Below are positions 48,480-60,400 of a DNA stretch of 64,000 nt, piece by piece; position 1 is the stretch's first letter, and each line of letters opens with the position of its first letter. The position numbers and the translations under genes were made by a program. The notes below the pieces were generated by a model. The model was not told the origin of the DNA, ran no database searches, and worked only from the letters and a program-made list of their open reading frames with translations. The DNA comes from Pycnopodia helianthoides (lineage: Eukaryota; Echinodermata; Asteroidea; Forcipulatida; Asteriidae), in assembly GCA_032158295.1 (NCBI GenBank), contig CM063250.1:4079001-4143000 (forward strand), in the 5' to 3' direction.

Positions 48480-48670
48480 GCACTTGGACAACATTTATCG
48501 GTAATTGTCCAAAAAAACAGCATCCGCACACTATGTGACCCAACATCCACATGAAGTGAGAAAACCCTGAAAGTTTAACCTCAATCGGTCACCAGAGTCA
48601 CAAGAAAATAATGAAAAACCCTTTTATGTGTTTTCACTGTGTTCAAACAATGCGTTTTGGACTTGCAAGA
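48480..48670. repeat. dispersed repeat with ACTTGGACAAC...GGTAATTGTC head
   Basis: Contains tcggtaattgtcc, catgaagtgagaaaaccctg and agagtcacaagaaaataatg; the last part is shared with 28,340-28,400. I associate this with a very common echinoderm MITE from memory; both boundaries are approximate. Confidence 0.55.
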
Positions 48671-49169
48671 TCAAAACTAATTGTTTTAATAATTTCTCAA
48701 AGACTATAGCATTTCAGTCCAAAATATTTCAAGGGAAGTTTTTCCACCATAACCAGCTTTATACCATGTGTTTGTCATAAAAAAATAGTTGTCTTTCCCC
48801 TTAGAAAACCGCAGGTAACAATTTACCCTTTTGTTATGGGTTTTGTACAAATTACTGTAATATTCATACCTAATTAACTTACATTGCCTTGAAAGTGATT
48901 TGATTCAATAAAAAATTAAGGAAACACAAAATCTAAGACAGACACATTTATCAGTACCAATCCCTAAACTTTCAATTGGAGAGTTGTTCATATTCAGGTA
49001 GTTAACAATCCTTAAGTTTGCTTTTAATTACTGTTGGTAATGCCCAAACAGTTTCTTTTAAGGACAAGGCAGTTGTCCCTTGTTAAATTTCTAGCAAAAG
49101 ATTTTCAAAAATAGCTGGAAAAGACAATAACCAGGTACAGGCAGCTGGGTACAGGGAAGATGATCACCT

Positions 49170-49340
49170 CCATTTCATAAAAGCTGTTAAGCAGAAATGT
49201 TGCTTTAAAAGTGTCTTTGCAAACTAAAAAAATTAGAAGGGAACCAGTCATGAGCAATGTTCATGAAGTGATATTTTGGTTGGTAACCCATTTCTGCGAA
49301 GCCTGATCTCTCTGTGCTTAACAGCTTTATGGAATGGAGC
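49170..49340. repeat. GGGCCCAATTTCAT-family element (decayed)
   Basis: Left catttcataaaagctgttaa, right gtgcttaacagctttatgga. The interior gaaccagtcatgagcaatgt and ttttggttggtaaccc follows the family order. Confidence 0.65.
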
Positions 49341-49619
49341 TCATGTGACCTGCCAAAAAAAATACAGTCAAATGGTCAGAGTAGCACTTGGAGTGCCGAG
49401 CACTCAAACCTGTATTCCGTATTGTACTATAGGTGTGTATTAAGTTATTGCTGTTTACTTGTTCCTGTGGCAACGAAATTAATGATTATGATTGGTCACA
49501 TTAAAGAAACGTTACCTTAAATAATAAAATCAAATTTGACGATCGGATTGAAGTCTCATGGACACAGTGTTGTTTCTTTCTTGTTAAGTCATTTTAAACC
49601 CTTTACAAATGGATTGTGC

Positions 49620-49770
49620 AACATCAGGGTCCAAAATTTCTTGAAGCACAAGACTTGCTTAGTATAGAAATATCTTGCTTCGACTGGTACCTTGCTGTTG
49701 TTTTTGCAAAGAAACTGGCTAAGCAGTTTTTTTCTTCTAGTCCAGCTTAATGAAGTTGGACCTTAGGGTA
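49620..49770. repeat. GGGCCCAATTTCAT-family fragment
   Basis: The right part ccagcttaatgaagttggac and words such as tggtaccttgctgtt fit the family. The left end is diverged. Confidence 0.45.
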
Positions 49771-50411
49771 TATTTTTGTGCTGGGGATGGACCTGTTAAT
49801 CATGGATACACCAAGTTGTTAATCTATTTTAATAGAGGGGGTAGCTCTAAACAGAACCGGTCGGTTCGTTCTCATCAAAAGGGTTTCTCAACAGCAGTAT
49901 TTTTTTTTAATTGGGAACACTTTCTGATTTCTTCAATGTGTGTCGCCCACTCACGCTAATGCAGTATGCATTTTGGGGAAATTTTTACCCCCGTTGTTGT
50001 TTTTTGCATGGGTGTAACTAACAGCAACAGTTGTTTTTTTGTCACAGAGCCAACCTGAATAATCATGTTATTTTATTTGGACTGCTTTTTATGTATCACC
50101 ATGATGCAAAGCGTAACAATGCTCTTTTGTTTAAAATTCCTATCAACAATGTGTATCTGGGTTGCATAAGTAGTTGTCAGAACAACTCAAAACTGTTGGA
50201 CGTAGTCAACGTTTTAGCACGGAATATGGTTGACAAAAGAAAAATGCTTTTCAAGGGAATTATCAAGGACCTTGTATGCAATCAATTCCTGTGTCTGACA
50301 TGGCAGCTTGGTCAAGGTCAACTCAATTGAATAGTGCCTTGGTGATATTTCCATAGCAATGGCTTCAAACAATAACACTAGGCCTGTGTGTGTAGTACCC
50401 ATACACTTGTG

Positions 50412-50810
50412 ACATTAGTATTGTTGATAGATCTCCTTATGCGTTTGGTGAATTCATGGTGAGCTGGACACTGGATGAATCTGAAACCATACACTGTCAG
50501 ACACTAGTATTGTTGATAGTTACATTATCTCCACAGTGTTGGGTGAATTCAGTGTGTGAGAATTGAGCTGGACACTGGATAGAATCTGAAACCCATACAC
50601 TGTCTGACACTAGTATTTGTTGATAGTTACCATTATCTCCACAGGTGTTCGGTGAATTCAGTGTGTGAGAATTGAGCTGGACACTGGATAGAATCTGAAA
50701 CCCATACACTGTCTGACACTAGTATTTGTTGATAGTTACCATTATCTCCACAGGTGTTCGGTGAATTCAGTGTGTGAGGATTGAGCTGGACACCGAATAG
50801 ACTCGGACAT
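50412..50810. repeat. tandem array, about four 106-109-bp units
   Basis: Units begin acattagta or acactagta at 50,412, 50,501, 50,607 and 50,716. Units 3 and 4 are nearly identical, with period 109; the first is shorter. Each carries gaattcagtgtgtgagaatt, gagctggacactgga. It ends about 140 bases before the first supported transglutaminase exon. Confidence 0.9.
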
Positions 50811-50946
50811 GTATTACAGGACTTAAGTTGCCACAGATCGCACACAAAATAAGCCACTAAACCCAAGTACACCCTCCTTTTATTGTTGAGAGCTCTGTAG
50901 TTTTGTCTATGTTCACCCTCCATACTAAAGGTATACATGGTTGCAG

Positions 50947-51045
50947 TTGACAGAGAAAGACCAGAGTTTGTTTGGACAGGCACTTGCATTTGATAATCTT
51001 GCTGCATCACCACAGGAATTCTCTTCAGAAAAACCTTTTTTAAAT
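50947..51045 (+). other. open leader ahead of the transglutaminase ATG
   Basis: The transglutaminase frame is open from 50,947 (just after a possible acceptor atggttgcag) through 51,045 with no in-frame ATG before 51,046. It may be 5' UTR, or the continuation of a coding exon spliced from upstream. The sequence alone does not decide. Confidence 0.4.
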
Positions 51046-51421
51046 ATGGGAAATTCGGCTGGTAGAAATCGCACTATCCGACTGCAATCTGGGGGAGGAG
51101 ATGACCCCAGCTCGGATGATATTGTTATTGTCACATTTTATAGTGACATCGGTCGTCGCAATATCGGTCGTCGCAATATCGGTCGTGGCAACACCAACAT
51201 TGCCCCAGACAGACCGCCAACACCAGCTCCAGATGCGACTCAGTTAAAGATCCGCAGTCTGGAACTGAACGAAGAGGTGAACGCCAAGCAGCATCACACC
51301 GATGAGATTGATGGAATACAAGGTCTTGTAGTTAGGAGAGGGCAAGCATTTACCCTGGTGTTGAAACTCAATCGGACGTATGATGGCAGTACCGACCAAA
51401 TCACATTTGATTTTAAAATAG
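51046..51421 (+). CDS. transglutaminase exon 1 (start, N-terminal extension, start of beta-sandwich)
   Basis: The ATG at 51,046 has A at -3 and G at +4. It encodes [10 protein letters not shown], then an Asp/Ser-rich stretch, an [15 protein letters not shown] tandem repeat, a Pro-rich linker, and the conserved [20 protein letters not shown] that begins the sandwich. Gly2 might suggest N-myristoylation, but position 6 is Gly rather than Ser/Thr, so this is weak. Ends FDFKI plus one base before gtaagc (phase 1). Confidence 0.85.
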
Positions 51422-54400
51422 GTAAGCTAGACAGTTCTTTTAACTCTTTCTTGTAGGTCGTCTGAATCTGAATCCTTAGAGTAGGCAAGCATGGTTAGAA
51501 AACACAATGGAAAATCCCTTTTGTTTTATGATTAAGTGTACTGGGTTCTTTTACGTCCATTACCAAACTTACCGAATATTTTCCCTTGAAATGTAGTGTT
51601 TGAAAGATGAGTTGAACAATTAGTTTTGATTTTGGAGGTAAAAAACCTGAAGTTTGAAAACAGGAAAACATTGGGTGTTTTTTTCTCCCACTATTTTTTA
51701 TGAATCTGATGGTGGATCGATCTTAAACATTCACAGGCTTTTATTTTGCATAATTTTGCTTCACATAAAGTGTGGATACTGGTCTTTCACAATATCCAAT
51801 ATTTGCGTGCCTAAAAGGCAAAGTATACCTTTTGTTTTTGGACTGTTTGATTGTTTTAATCCTATATAAATGTAGATATATAGAATAAAACCAACCGGTG
51901 AAAATTTCATTTCAAAAGGTGGTCGCGTTTTTGAAATATTGCCAAAAATCCGCAACGAATAACGTCCACGCATAAAGAATAATCTGTAATAGGAATACAC
52001 GATCTGAGAAACGTTTCTGCTCAGATTCAAATTTTGGGGATAAAAACTGACATACTTTTCATATTCACATTATTTTGAAATGAAATATTTCTGAAAATGC
52101 TTTATACTATCGAAAGTCAGTTTTTAATGTCATTAATTTTTAGAGTGATTACCAATCGTGTACCTTCCCTTTAAGATCCCCATTTCGTAAGCACCAAAAG
52201 ACAAATTGGCATAAGTTAATCATTTTATTGTCATGTTTTAATGCTATTTGATTATTTCATCTTTTTGTTTGGTGCCGTTTTAATTTGTACAGCACCTTGA
52301 GATCTAGTAATGGATGTAAAGTCCTTTCCACACTACAGCAACTTAGCGTAGGGGTCCCTTGCTTAATTTGAGCATGGTTGTGAAAATTTACTAATTGCAC
52401 TTCATGTGAAAAGACAATTACACTGATTGGACTATGTCCAAGGTCCCTAGTGAAATCTCAAATTTGTCGTCCTTTATGGACTGTGTACAAACATTGCTGT
52501 CCCTTCATACGAGGTGCATTTTGTAAATGTCTAAACCATGCTAAAAATAAGCAAGGGACCCTTGCTAAATCGCTGTCGTGTGAAAAGGGCTGAAGGCACT
52601 TTTTGAGCATATAGTTTGTTATTATTATTTTGTAAATTTAAGATTCACACCTACAGCATCTTTAAAAGATTTCTTTTATTCACGGACCCCTCATCTTCTT
52701 CATGACGCTTGTATCATTTTCTCTCCAAGGGTCAAATCCAGTGATTCAAAAAAGAACGCGTGTCTACGCATCCACCGGGAGCTCCTCAGTAGGGGCAAAC
52801 AGTGGGAGGTCAAGATTTTGGACGTGACGGAAGACATCTTGACTGTGTCTATAACTCCAGATCCTGATGCCCTGGTTGGAGAGTATACGCTCAATGTGCG
52901 CACTAAGGTTGCAGGTAAATCAACTTCAATGGATCCGTCACTGAACAAATTGATGCAACCTTTGATCCAATTGTGGGTCGTGTTTTTAACTGGGATCTGA
53001 CGTGGAGCACACCCAACCCGTTGCAGTGCTCACAATTGTTTTTTTCCACAAAAACATTAAGTAAAATAAGAGGGAAATTTTGTTGTTGTTGAATTTTTGA
53101 GATTCTCACAACCTAGTTTAAAAAAATGTCTTCATTTTCTTTCTTCTATAACTCGATGGTTTTGACTCTTTCAATAACAGATATTGTGCTGATCACTTGT
53201 AAACCAATTTTTTTCTGAAATCGAAAAACTAGATCAATATGCCTGATGCAATCATCAATTTAAGAGTTGCACAAACTACTGCTAATTATACAATGCAGTT
53301 GTCTAACAGTAAAGACACCTGCTTCAAATTGCTGGTCATGGGTCCCAATCTAACCTTGATTGAAAGGCTGTCTTGTGCCATCCCTTTGCCTGATAATTCG
53401 CGCACGGAGTCTGTCCATGCATGAGTCTGTAGGGTGATACGCACGCACAGCGGGGCTATATGCATGGAGTCTTTAGATGGACTACACTAGTGCATGGAAT
53501 CAGTGTACAGCGTGTGCGTGAATGGGGCATGAACGGACTCTGTGGGCATGGAAATTACTTGCAATCAAGGTTATTTATAGTTCCAATCCTGCCACAAGTG
53601 CCAATGGTGTTTTGTATGCAGCAATCAAGGAAAATTCTTATCAAACAACGGTTTGGTATGTGTAAAACTAAACCAAATTGCTTTTCTTATTTGTTTTATT
53701 CATTTATGATGCAATGTGGATCATCAGCTAGCATTGCCGATTATCGGGAGCTTCAACCCATCTATCTCTTGTTCAATCCCTGGTGTGAGGAGGACCAAGT
53801 GTATTTGAAGGATGAGAAAGAAACAGAAGAGTACGTCTTGAATGAGAGGGGGCTGATCTGGTACGGAAACTCACGCCAGTTGGCCAGTCGACCCTGGGGT
53901 TTTAACCAATTTGAGGAGAAGGTCTTTGAAGCTGTGATGTACCTCCTGAAGAAACACGTAAGGTTGTGTAGAATAGGAAGTTCTAGAGGCACTTGGTGAG
54001 GAGGCGCGCCGGGTAAAATCTTTTGGTCTCAGAAATAATGCGCATGCCTAGAATCACATGTAGGATTTAAAGCTTTGCATGGTGGAAGTATAACTAAGAG
54101 AGGTTCGCGGTAACACCATGTTAAAATCTCTTTTGAGTAGTGTTGGTTTTGAAAAGAACCGGTGGTTAGCGACTCAACATTTCGATCAGTATGCTCTGAT
54201 CATCTTCAGGATCGTCTTCTGTTAGAATCACATGAACAAGCTAATTTACCTGTCTTAAGTCTTCTATTGGGATCATAACTGAGGGTTCATAGAGATGAAC
54301 TAGGGCAGGAAATGTTGGATTTAATCTCATTTTGTTGTGTCATACAACCAACTCGCTCTATCCTACCTCCTCCCACACCCCCACCCCGCCTTGCAGGAAA

Positions 54401-57400
54401 ACACCTTACCCATAAAAAAAGCTGTTTTAGTAAAATGCTCCAACTAACTGTAGATTGTGGAGCCCTATTATTCACAATCCATAAACCATTTAAATGCTTC
54501 CCTGATCATGCATGGTTTGTGTACTCTTTGAACTCATCCCACTCCTAAGTGTGGCATAATTGACCCCTTGGATATGACGTCACAAAACCAAAGAGCGCCC
54601 TCACTCAGGTCAATCATTGGCTGAGAGTTGTGCGTGGCACGTTTCTATTGTTTGACCTCAGCGATGATGTCTAATGCAAGGGGTCTATTTCACTGTGAGC
54701 CACACCTTCACACAAACTGGCTCTCCACTCATTTCAAGATACACCAATAGGAGTTGTATTGAGCTAGTGGTTCTTTGATGATTTTATGCAAGAAAAGTAC
54801 CAGAAACAGAAAAAACTTTGGGCGTGATATGCAACAGGATAGAATGTTCACAAAGTGATGGGCAATGATTTTTGAATGTTTCCAATTGGTCAGTCAGAAG
54901 GGAAGTTCAAATACATACAAGTTATTGCATAAATATTAATTATTACTAAATAATGAAAAAACAAAACATTTTTGATTGAATTAAATTAAACATAAAGATA
55001 ATCTCACAAATTCCCAGAAGAAATCCAAGTTCAAAAGTGACAAATTCTTTTTAATACAGATATTTATTAGGCTCAGAATTGGTTTGTAAATCCTACCATG
55101 CAGACAGTAAATGTTGAATAAGTCAAACTTTTATTTTTCTGGATTTTATTTTAATTTTTTTTCCCCAGGTGAAAGATGCTGCTTCAGGCAGCCCTGTCCT
55201 TGTTGCTCGTTCCATGTCAGCAGCTGTTAATTCCCAAGATGACAATGGGGTATTGTCAGGAAGATGGGATGGGAAGTATTCACCCCATACCAGACCCACA
55301 AAATGGACTGGAAGCCAAGCCATTCTTGAGGTGAGTAATAATTAATAGATTTCTGTTGTTTTAGTTTGTATTTAGTAAGGGGGAAGGGGGTGGGGTTGGA
55401 CTTTTTTTCCTAGCAGGCTCTGTGGCCAATAAAAACTAGTTTCCATTTGCATTTTTCTTAATCAAGCCACTTGTCAGCGCTCTCCATGTCATTGCCTATT
55501 TTTTATGCCTCTTTTGGTAGATATTTCAAAGGGTTACACACCTATGTAAATCACGAGGGGGTTGTGATAGGGCACCGGCATAGCCAGGACTTTTTCGGTG
55601 GGGGTGCACACGGGGGCAGTACTTTCAAGTGGGGGGGGGGGGTGGGGGGGCCAGGGGGAATGGGTTTTTCAGTGGTGAGGTCATGCTTTTATTTTGGGAA
55701 GGGAAGCTGCAGTGGGCCATCATCCTCTTATATTCTTGACATTTTGTGGCCGCGGTAGTAATCCTGATCGAACAGAGCTTTTAAGGGGACATAGGTGGAG
55801 AAAAAATGATTTGCTCGAACGAAAATTATCTCAGTTCGTTCGTTCGTTCGAACGAAGAAAATTTAAGCGTCGCGCACACGTTCCTGCATAAAGACACAGC
55901 CGCAAGTGTTGAAAACGCGCAGCTAGCAGCAGGCTGGTAAAAAAAAATTAGATTTTTGTCTCCACCAATGTCCCTTTATAAGCTCTGTACGATCGCGATT
56001 GTTCACTACATAACATGCATTTTCCTCTTTTTTCCCTTTTCTTGTTCTTTTTGTGAGCTCTGCGCAATTTTTTTCATGGGGGGGGGCACCTGGGGGGGCA
56101 CTGGAAATTTGTGGGGGGGGCACGTGCCCCCCCAGGCCCCCCCCCCTGGCTCCGCCACTGTGATAGGGGTGTCAGAATATAGCAGTCACATTTCAATGTC
56201 ACACTTCCAGGGGTTATGAGAACTGAGTAAGGCATTCTGGGAAAAATGGTGCGGTAAGATCACACCACTGCGTTGTTTGTTATATTGATTTCTAACCTTT
56301 GACTTGCTTTAGAACTTTTCAATCACATCCATCAAATGTTGGTGGCACAAAAAGCTGGCATTGGCTGGCTTACAGCTATAGTGAAGTAAAGTAAAAGTGA
56401 TTCATATGTAAGAATTTGACGAACAGATTCATATGTAAGAATTTGACGAACAGATTCATATCAATTTAAATTTTGATTCAATTCCGCTTTGTTGTTATAA
56501 AACCCTGATAAAAAGGTCTCAGACTAAGATGTTAAGAATACTTAGTTTACAAAAAATTTACAATACAAGTTTTATGATAAAAGAAAATGAAATTGCAATA
56601 GCTGTAAAGATGTGACAGGTCATGGACAGAAAAACCATTCACAAATACGATACAATTCAAAAGATTGATTTGAGATCTCAAACAGTTGGCTCATTCAGTT
56701 TTTATTACTGTGATGGTGAGTCCTTTAATTCTAGACTTTACTTGTTGAATTTGCAGAAGCACTTAGAAAGTGGAGCCCCAGTTTGCTACGGGCAATGCTG
56801 GGTGTTTTCTGGAGTCTTAACAACAGTCCTGCGATGTCTTGGCATTCCTACAAGGAGTGTGACCAACTTCTTATCAGCTCATGACACGGATACCAGTCTG
56901 ACCATTGTAAGTTTTTCCAGGTTCTTTATTTACACTGTATCAAATTTCTTAGATGAATTTCTCAGCTGATCAGTTGATTTTTCTCATTTTTGGTTTTTCA
57001 CATTTGCCATTGACAATTCATTCATTTCATTTTGGTTTTCTTAAAAATACCAAACAACAAGTCCGGAGACTAAAAATATTCAGTTTGCAGAGAGTGACAT
57101 CAAAAATAAGTAACATAAGTTAAAATAATATAGAGATAAAACATAAGTAAATACAATTAAAAAAAAGGGGAAAAAAAGCTTGGGAAAGAAATGGAAAAAA
57201 GAAAAACACAATAGTCTTGCTGTGCCTGTCACTTTCCCTTTTTCTCCTCCCCCCCCCACAAACTGCAGTTGCATGCCTGCTTAAAACATGGCTTGATTTG
57301 AGGGTACTGAGAAGTAAATGATGGATGGAGAAGGGGTTATATTATGTTTGCGTTTTGGGTTTGGTCGACAGTGTTCTTATTTCTGGTCTCCAGTTAAAAT

Positions 57401-60400
57401 AACAATGCTCTTTTTGTAAACAATTGCCTTCTGTTTGTGTTGTTTTCTTTCTATTTGAGTAAACATTGTATATTGGTAGGCTTGATGGGGAGGGGAAGGG
57501 GGTGCCAACCCCAACCCCAGACCTCCCAAATGATGATGTTTGTCCTTTATTTGTATCAAGGAATTCTTTTCTCGGCTGAGGAAACTTTCATGATGAGCAG
57601 CACGGGCATATGGGGATTCTTTGCTTAAGGTGGAGGGGGGAGGGGCTGAGGGGTTGATATGCCCCAAATCTTACACAGATAAAAACACAAGTACCAATTT
57701 CTAATACCTTTGCTTTGTCTATCCATTTTTTTCTTCTTCCTGTGCCCGAATTTCCCCCACTGTTTTGTCCGAATTTTGGAGGGCCCCACCCCCACCCCTG
57801 TGTCATACGTCTATGATGAGCTGCAGCTCGATGTGGTGTAGCTGTGGTAACATAGCCACATGTTAAGGGCTTTCCTTTGGACTGTTCATTTTCTTTCTCT
57901 CTTCCCTTCATGTGTACCTGTAGGACAAACATTTTTACCCTAATGGAGATCGGGCCACAGAATATGACCACGATTCTGTGTGGAATTTTCACGTGTGGAA
58001 TGAGTCCTGGATGACTCGACCGGATCTTCCGGAAGGGTTCGGGGGCTGGCAAGCAGTGGATGCAACGCCCCAAGAGACGAGCGAGGGTAAGATGACGGGG
58101 GAGTTTTCCTCTCTGGATTTTAAGCTGTACAGGTTTTATTTTCAGTTCACCTCTCCCTCATTCCGACAGGTTTAATGGTAATAATTGTTCTTCCATAAAA
58201 GGCTTATTATCAGTTAAGCTACCACCCGTCCCCATCTAGCTATTCATCAAGTCCCCATCAGCTACCCATTCCCTATCCCTCCCAGTCCCCATCAGCTACC
58301 CATTCCCTATCCCTCCCAGTCCCCATCCAGCAACCCATTCCCTATCCCTCCCAGTCCCCATCAGCTACCCATTTCCTATCCCTCCCAGTCCCCATCAGCT
58401 ACCCATTCCCTATCCCTCCCAGTCCCCATCCAGCTACCCATTCCCTATCCCTCCCAGTCCCCATCAGCTACCATTCCTTATCCCTCCCAGTCCCCATCAG
58501 CTACCCATTCCCTATCTCTCCCAGTCCCCATCAGCTACCCATTCCCTATCCCTCCCAGTCCCCATCAGCTACCCATTCCCTATCCCTCCCAGTCCCCATC
58601 AGCTACCCACACAGTCTCCATTCAGACATGTCAGATGCCCACCCATTAGTTCCAATCCAGCTTACCCACCAAGTCCCTATATCCAGCTACCCATCTAGTA
58701 ACACCAAGCAACCCACAGTCCCCATCCAGCTATCCAACAAGTCCCCATGCAGTCCCATTTTTTAACCTGCTACCCATTCATCATCCAGCTACTCACCCAG
58801 TTCCCATCCAGAAACACCCAGTCCCTGTACAGCTACCCAATCATCTACCCACCCATTCATCATCCAGCCATTACCCAGCCACCTATCCACTCCCTATCCA
58901 GCTTCACACTCAGTTCCCACCCAGCATCCCAGTCCCCATATAACTACCCATTCATCTACCCACCCATTCATCATCCAGCTACCATATCCCAGTTCCCATC
59001 CAGCTACCCATCCACTCCCTATCCAGCTTCACACTCAGTTCCCACCCAGCATCCCAGTCCCCATATAACTACCCATTCATCTACCCACCCATTCATCATC
59101 CAGCTACCCATATCCCAGTTCCCATCCAGCTACCCATCCACTCTCTATCCAGCTACACACTCAGTAGGCCTACCCACCCAGCATCCCAGTCCTCATCCAG
59201 CTACACCCACCCATTCCCAACCAGGTACCCACAGACCCCATCCAGCTTAACCACCCATTCCCAATGCAGCTATACCCACCAGTCCCAATCCAATGACCCA
59301 ACAGTCCTATCCCCATTCAGCTACCAATCCAGTCTCTATCCAGTTACCCACACATCTCCATTCAGCTACCCATCTATGCCATACGTAACAAGCATACCAG
59401 TCTACCGATTTATCGTTTCTTTCATACAACAAATTGCAAATTAATCTACAGAGTGGTGGGAGTGAAACAAAATCATCAACAAATTATTTGTTCTTTTTCT
59501 TTTTTAAAGCTACACAATTTAAATTTTGTTTATGGACAGGTATTTTCTGCACTGGGCCCTGCTCAGTCAAGGCAATCAAAGAGGGCCAGGTCTACTACCC
59601 ATATGATGCAAAATTTGTCTTTGCTGAAGTCAACGGGGACATTGTCAATTGGGAGGCAAGTACAAAGAGTGGAACCTGCTTACTCAAAGATATGTTTTTA
59701 AACTGGGCCCAATTTTATAGAGCTGCATAAGCAGAAAACATTGCTTAACGATTCTTCGACAAGCAAAAAACAGCAGGATACCTGTCACAGACGGTACATG
59801 TGACATGGTATTTTGGCTGGTAACCTTATTCTGGTAAGCATCATCATCTAATGCTTAGCTACTTTTTGTGCCCTGGCATATGAAATTGGGTCTTGATTTT
59901 CATAGTCATAGATGTTTTGTTATTATCTCTTTATTCTGAAATTTCCAATGAATCAAGAAAGCTGTTTTTCTTAAGTAAAATCTTGGTCAAATTTCTTGAA
60001 GCAAAAAACATTGCGAAACATATTTACATGTATTTGCAGAGCCAAGTATTGATATGTACAGTACCATCAATAAGAGGGATATGGCATTTTGAATGGTATC
60101 CTGATTCTGCTGAGCAAGATTTTTTTTCTGACTTGCTAAACAAATTTTTAGTGCTAAGCAGCATTTAGAATTGACTAAAATTTGCCCTGGAAGTTAACTG
60201 CATCTTTAGATTTATTTAAGCTTATCTAAATGTGGTGCAGCAAATTCCACCACAAGGAAAAGTCATCAGCAGAATGTCAAGGGCAGTTTATAAAAAAATT
60301 AACAAGAAACGAATACAGACATTTATAATACGTGACTTTATCCAACCAAGGCTAACAACAAAGATTGAATGCCTATGAGGCTTCCTTTTCATTAGATGAG

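Larger units (their letters stand above)
55331..56756 (+). other. transglutaminase intron 4
   Basis: Nearly half is the 588-bp hAT-like element. A 27-base tandem duplication lies at 56,399-56,462. Confidence 0.7.

Noticed and set aside
58747..59250. 167-residue open frame rich in Pro, Ser, His, Thr
   Set aside because: It is a translation of the C/T-rich minisatellite within transglutaminase intron 6; low complexity and no exon role.
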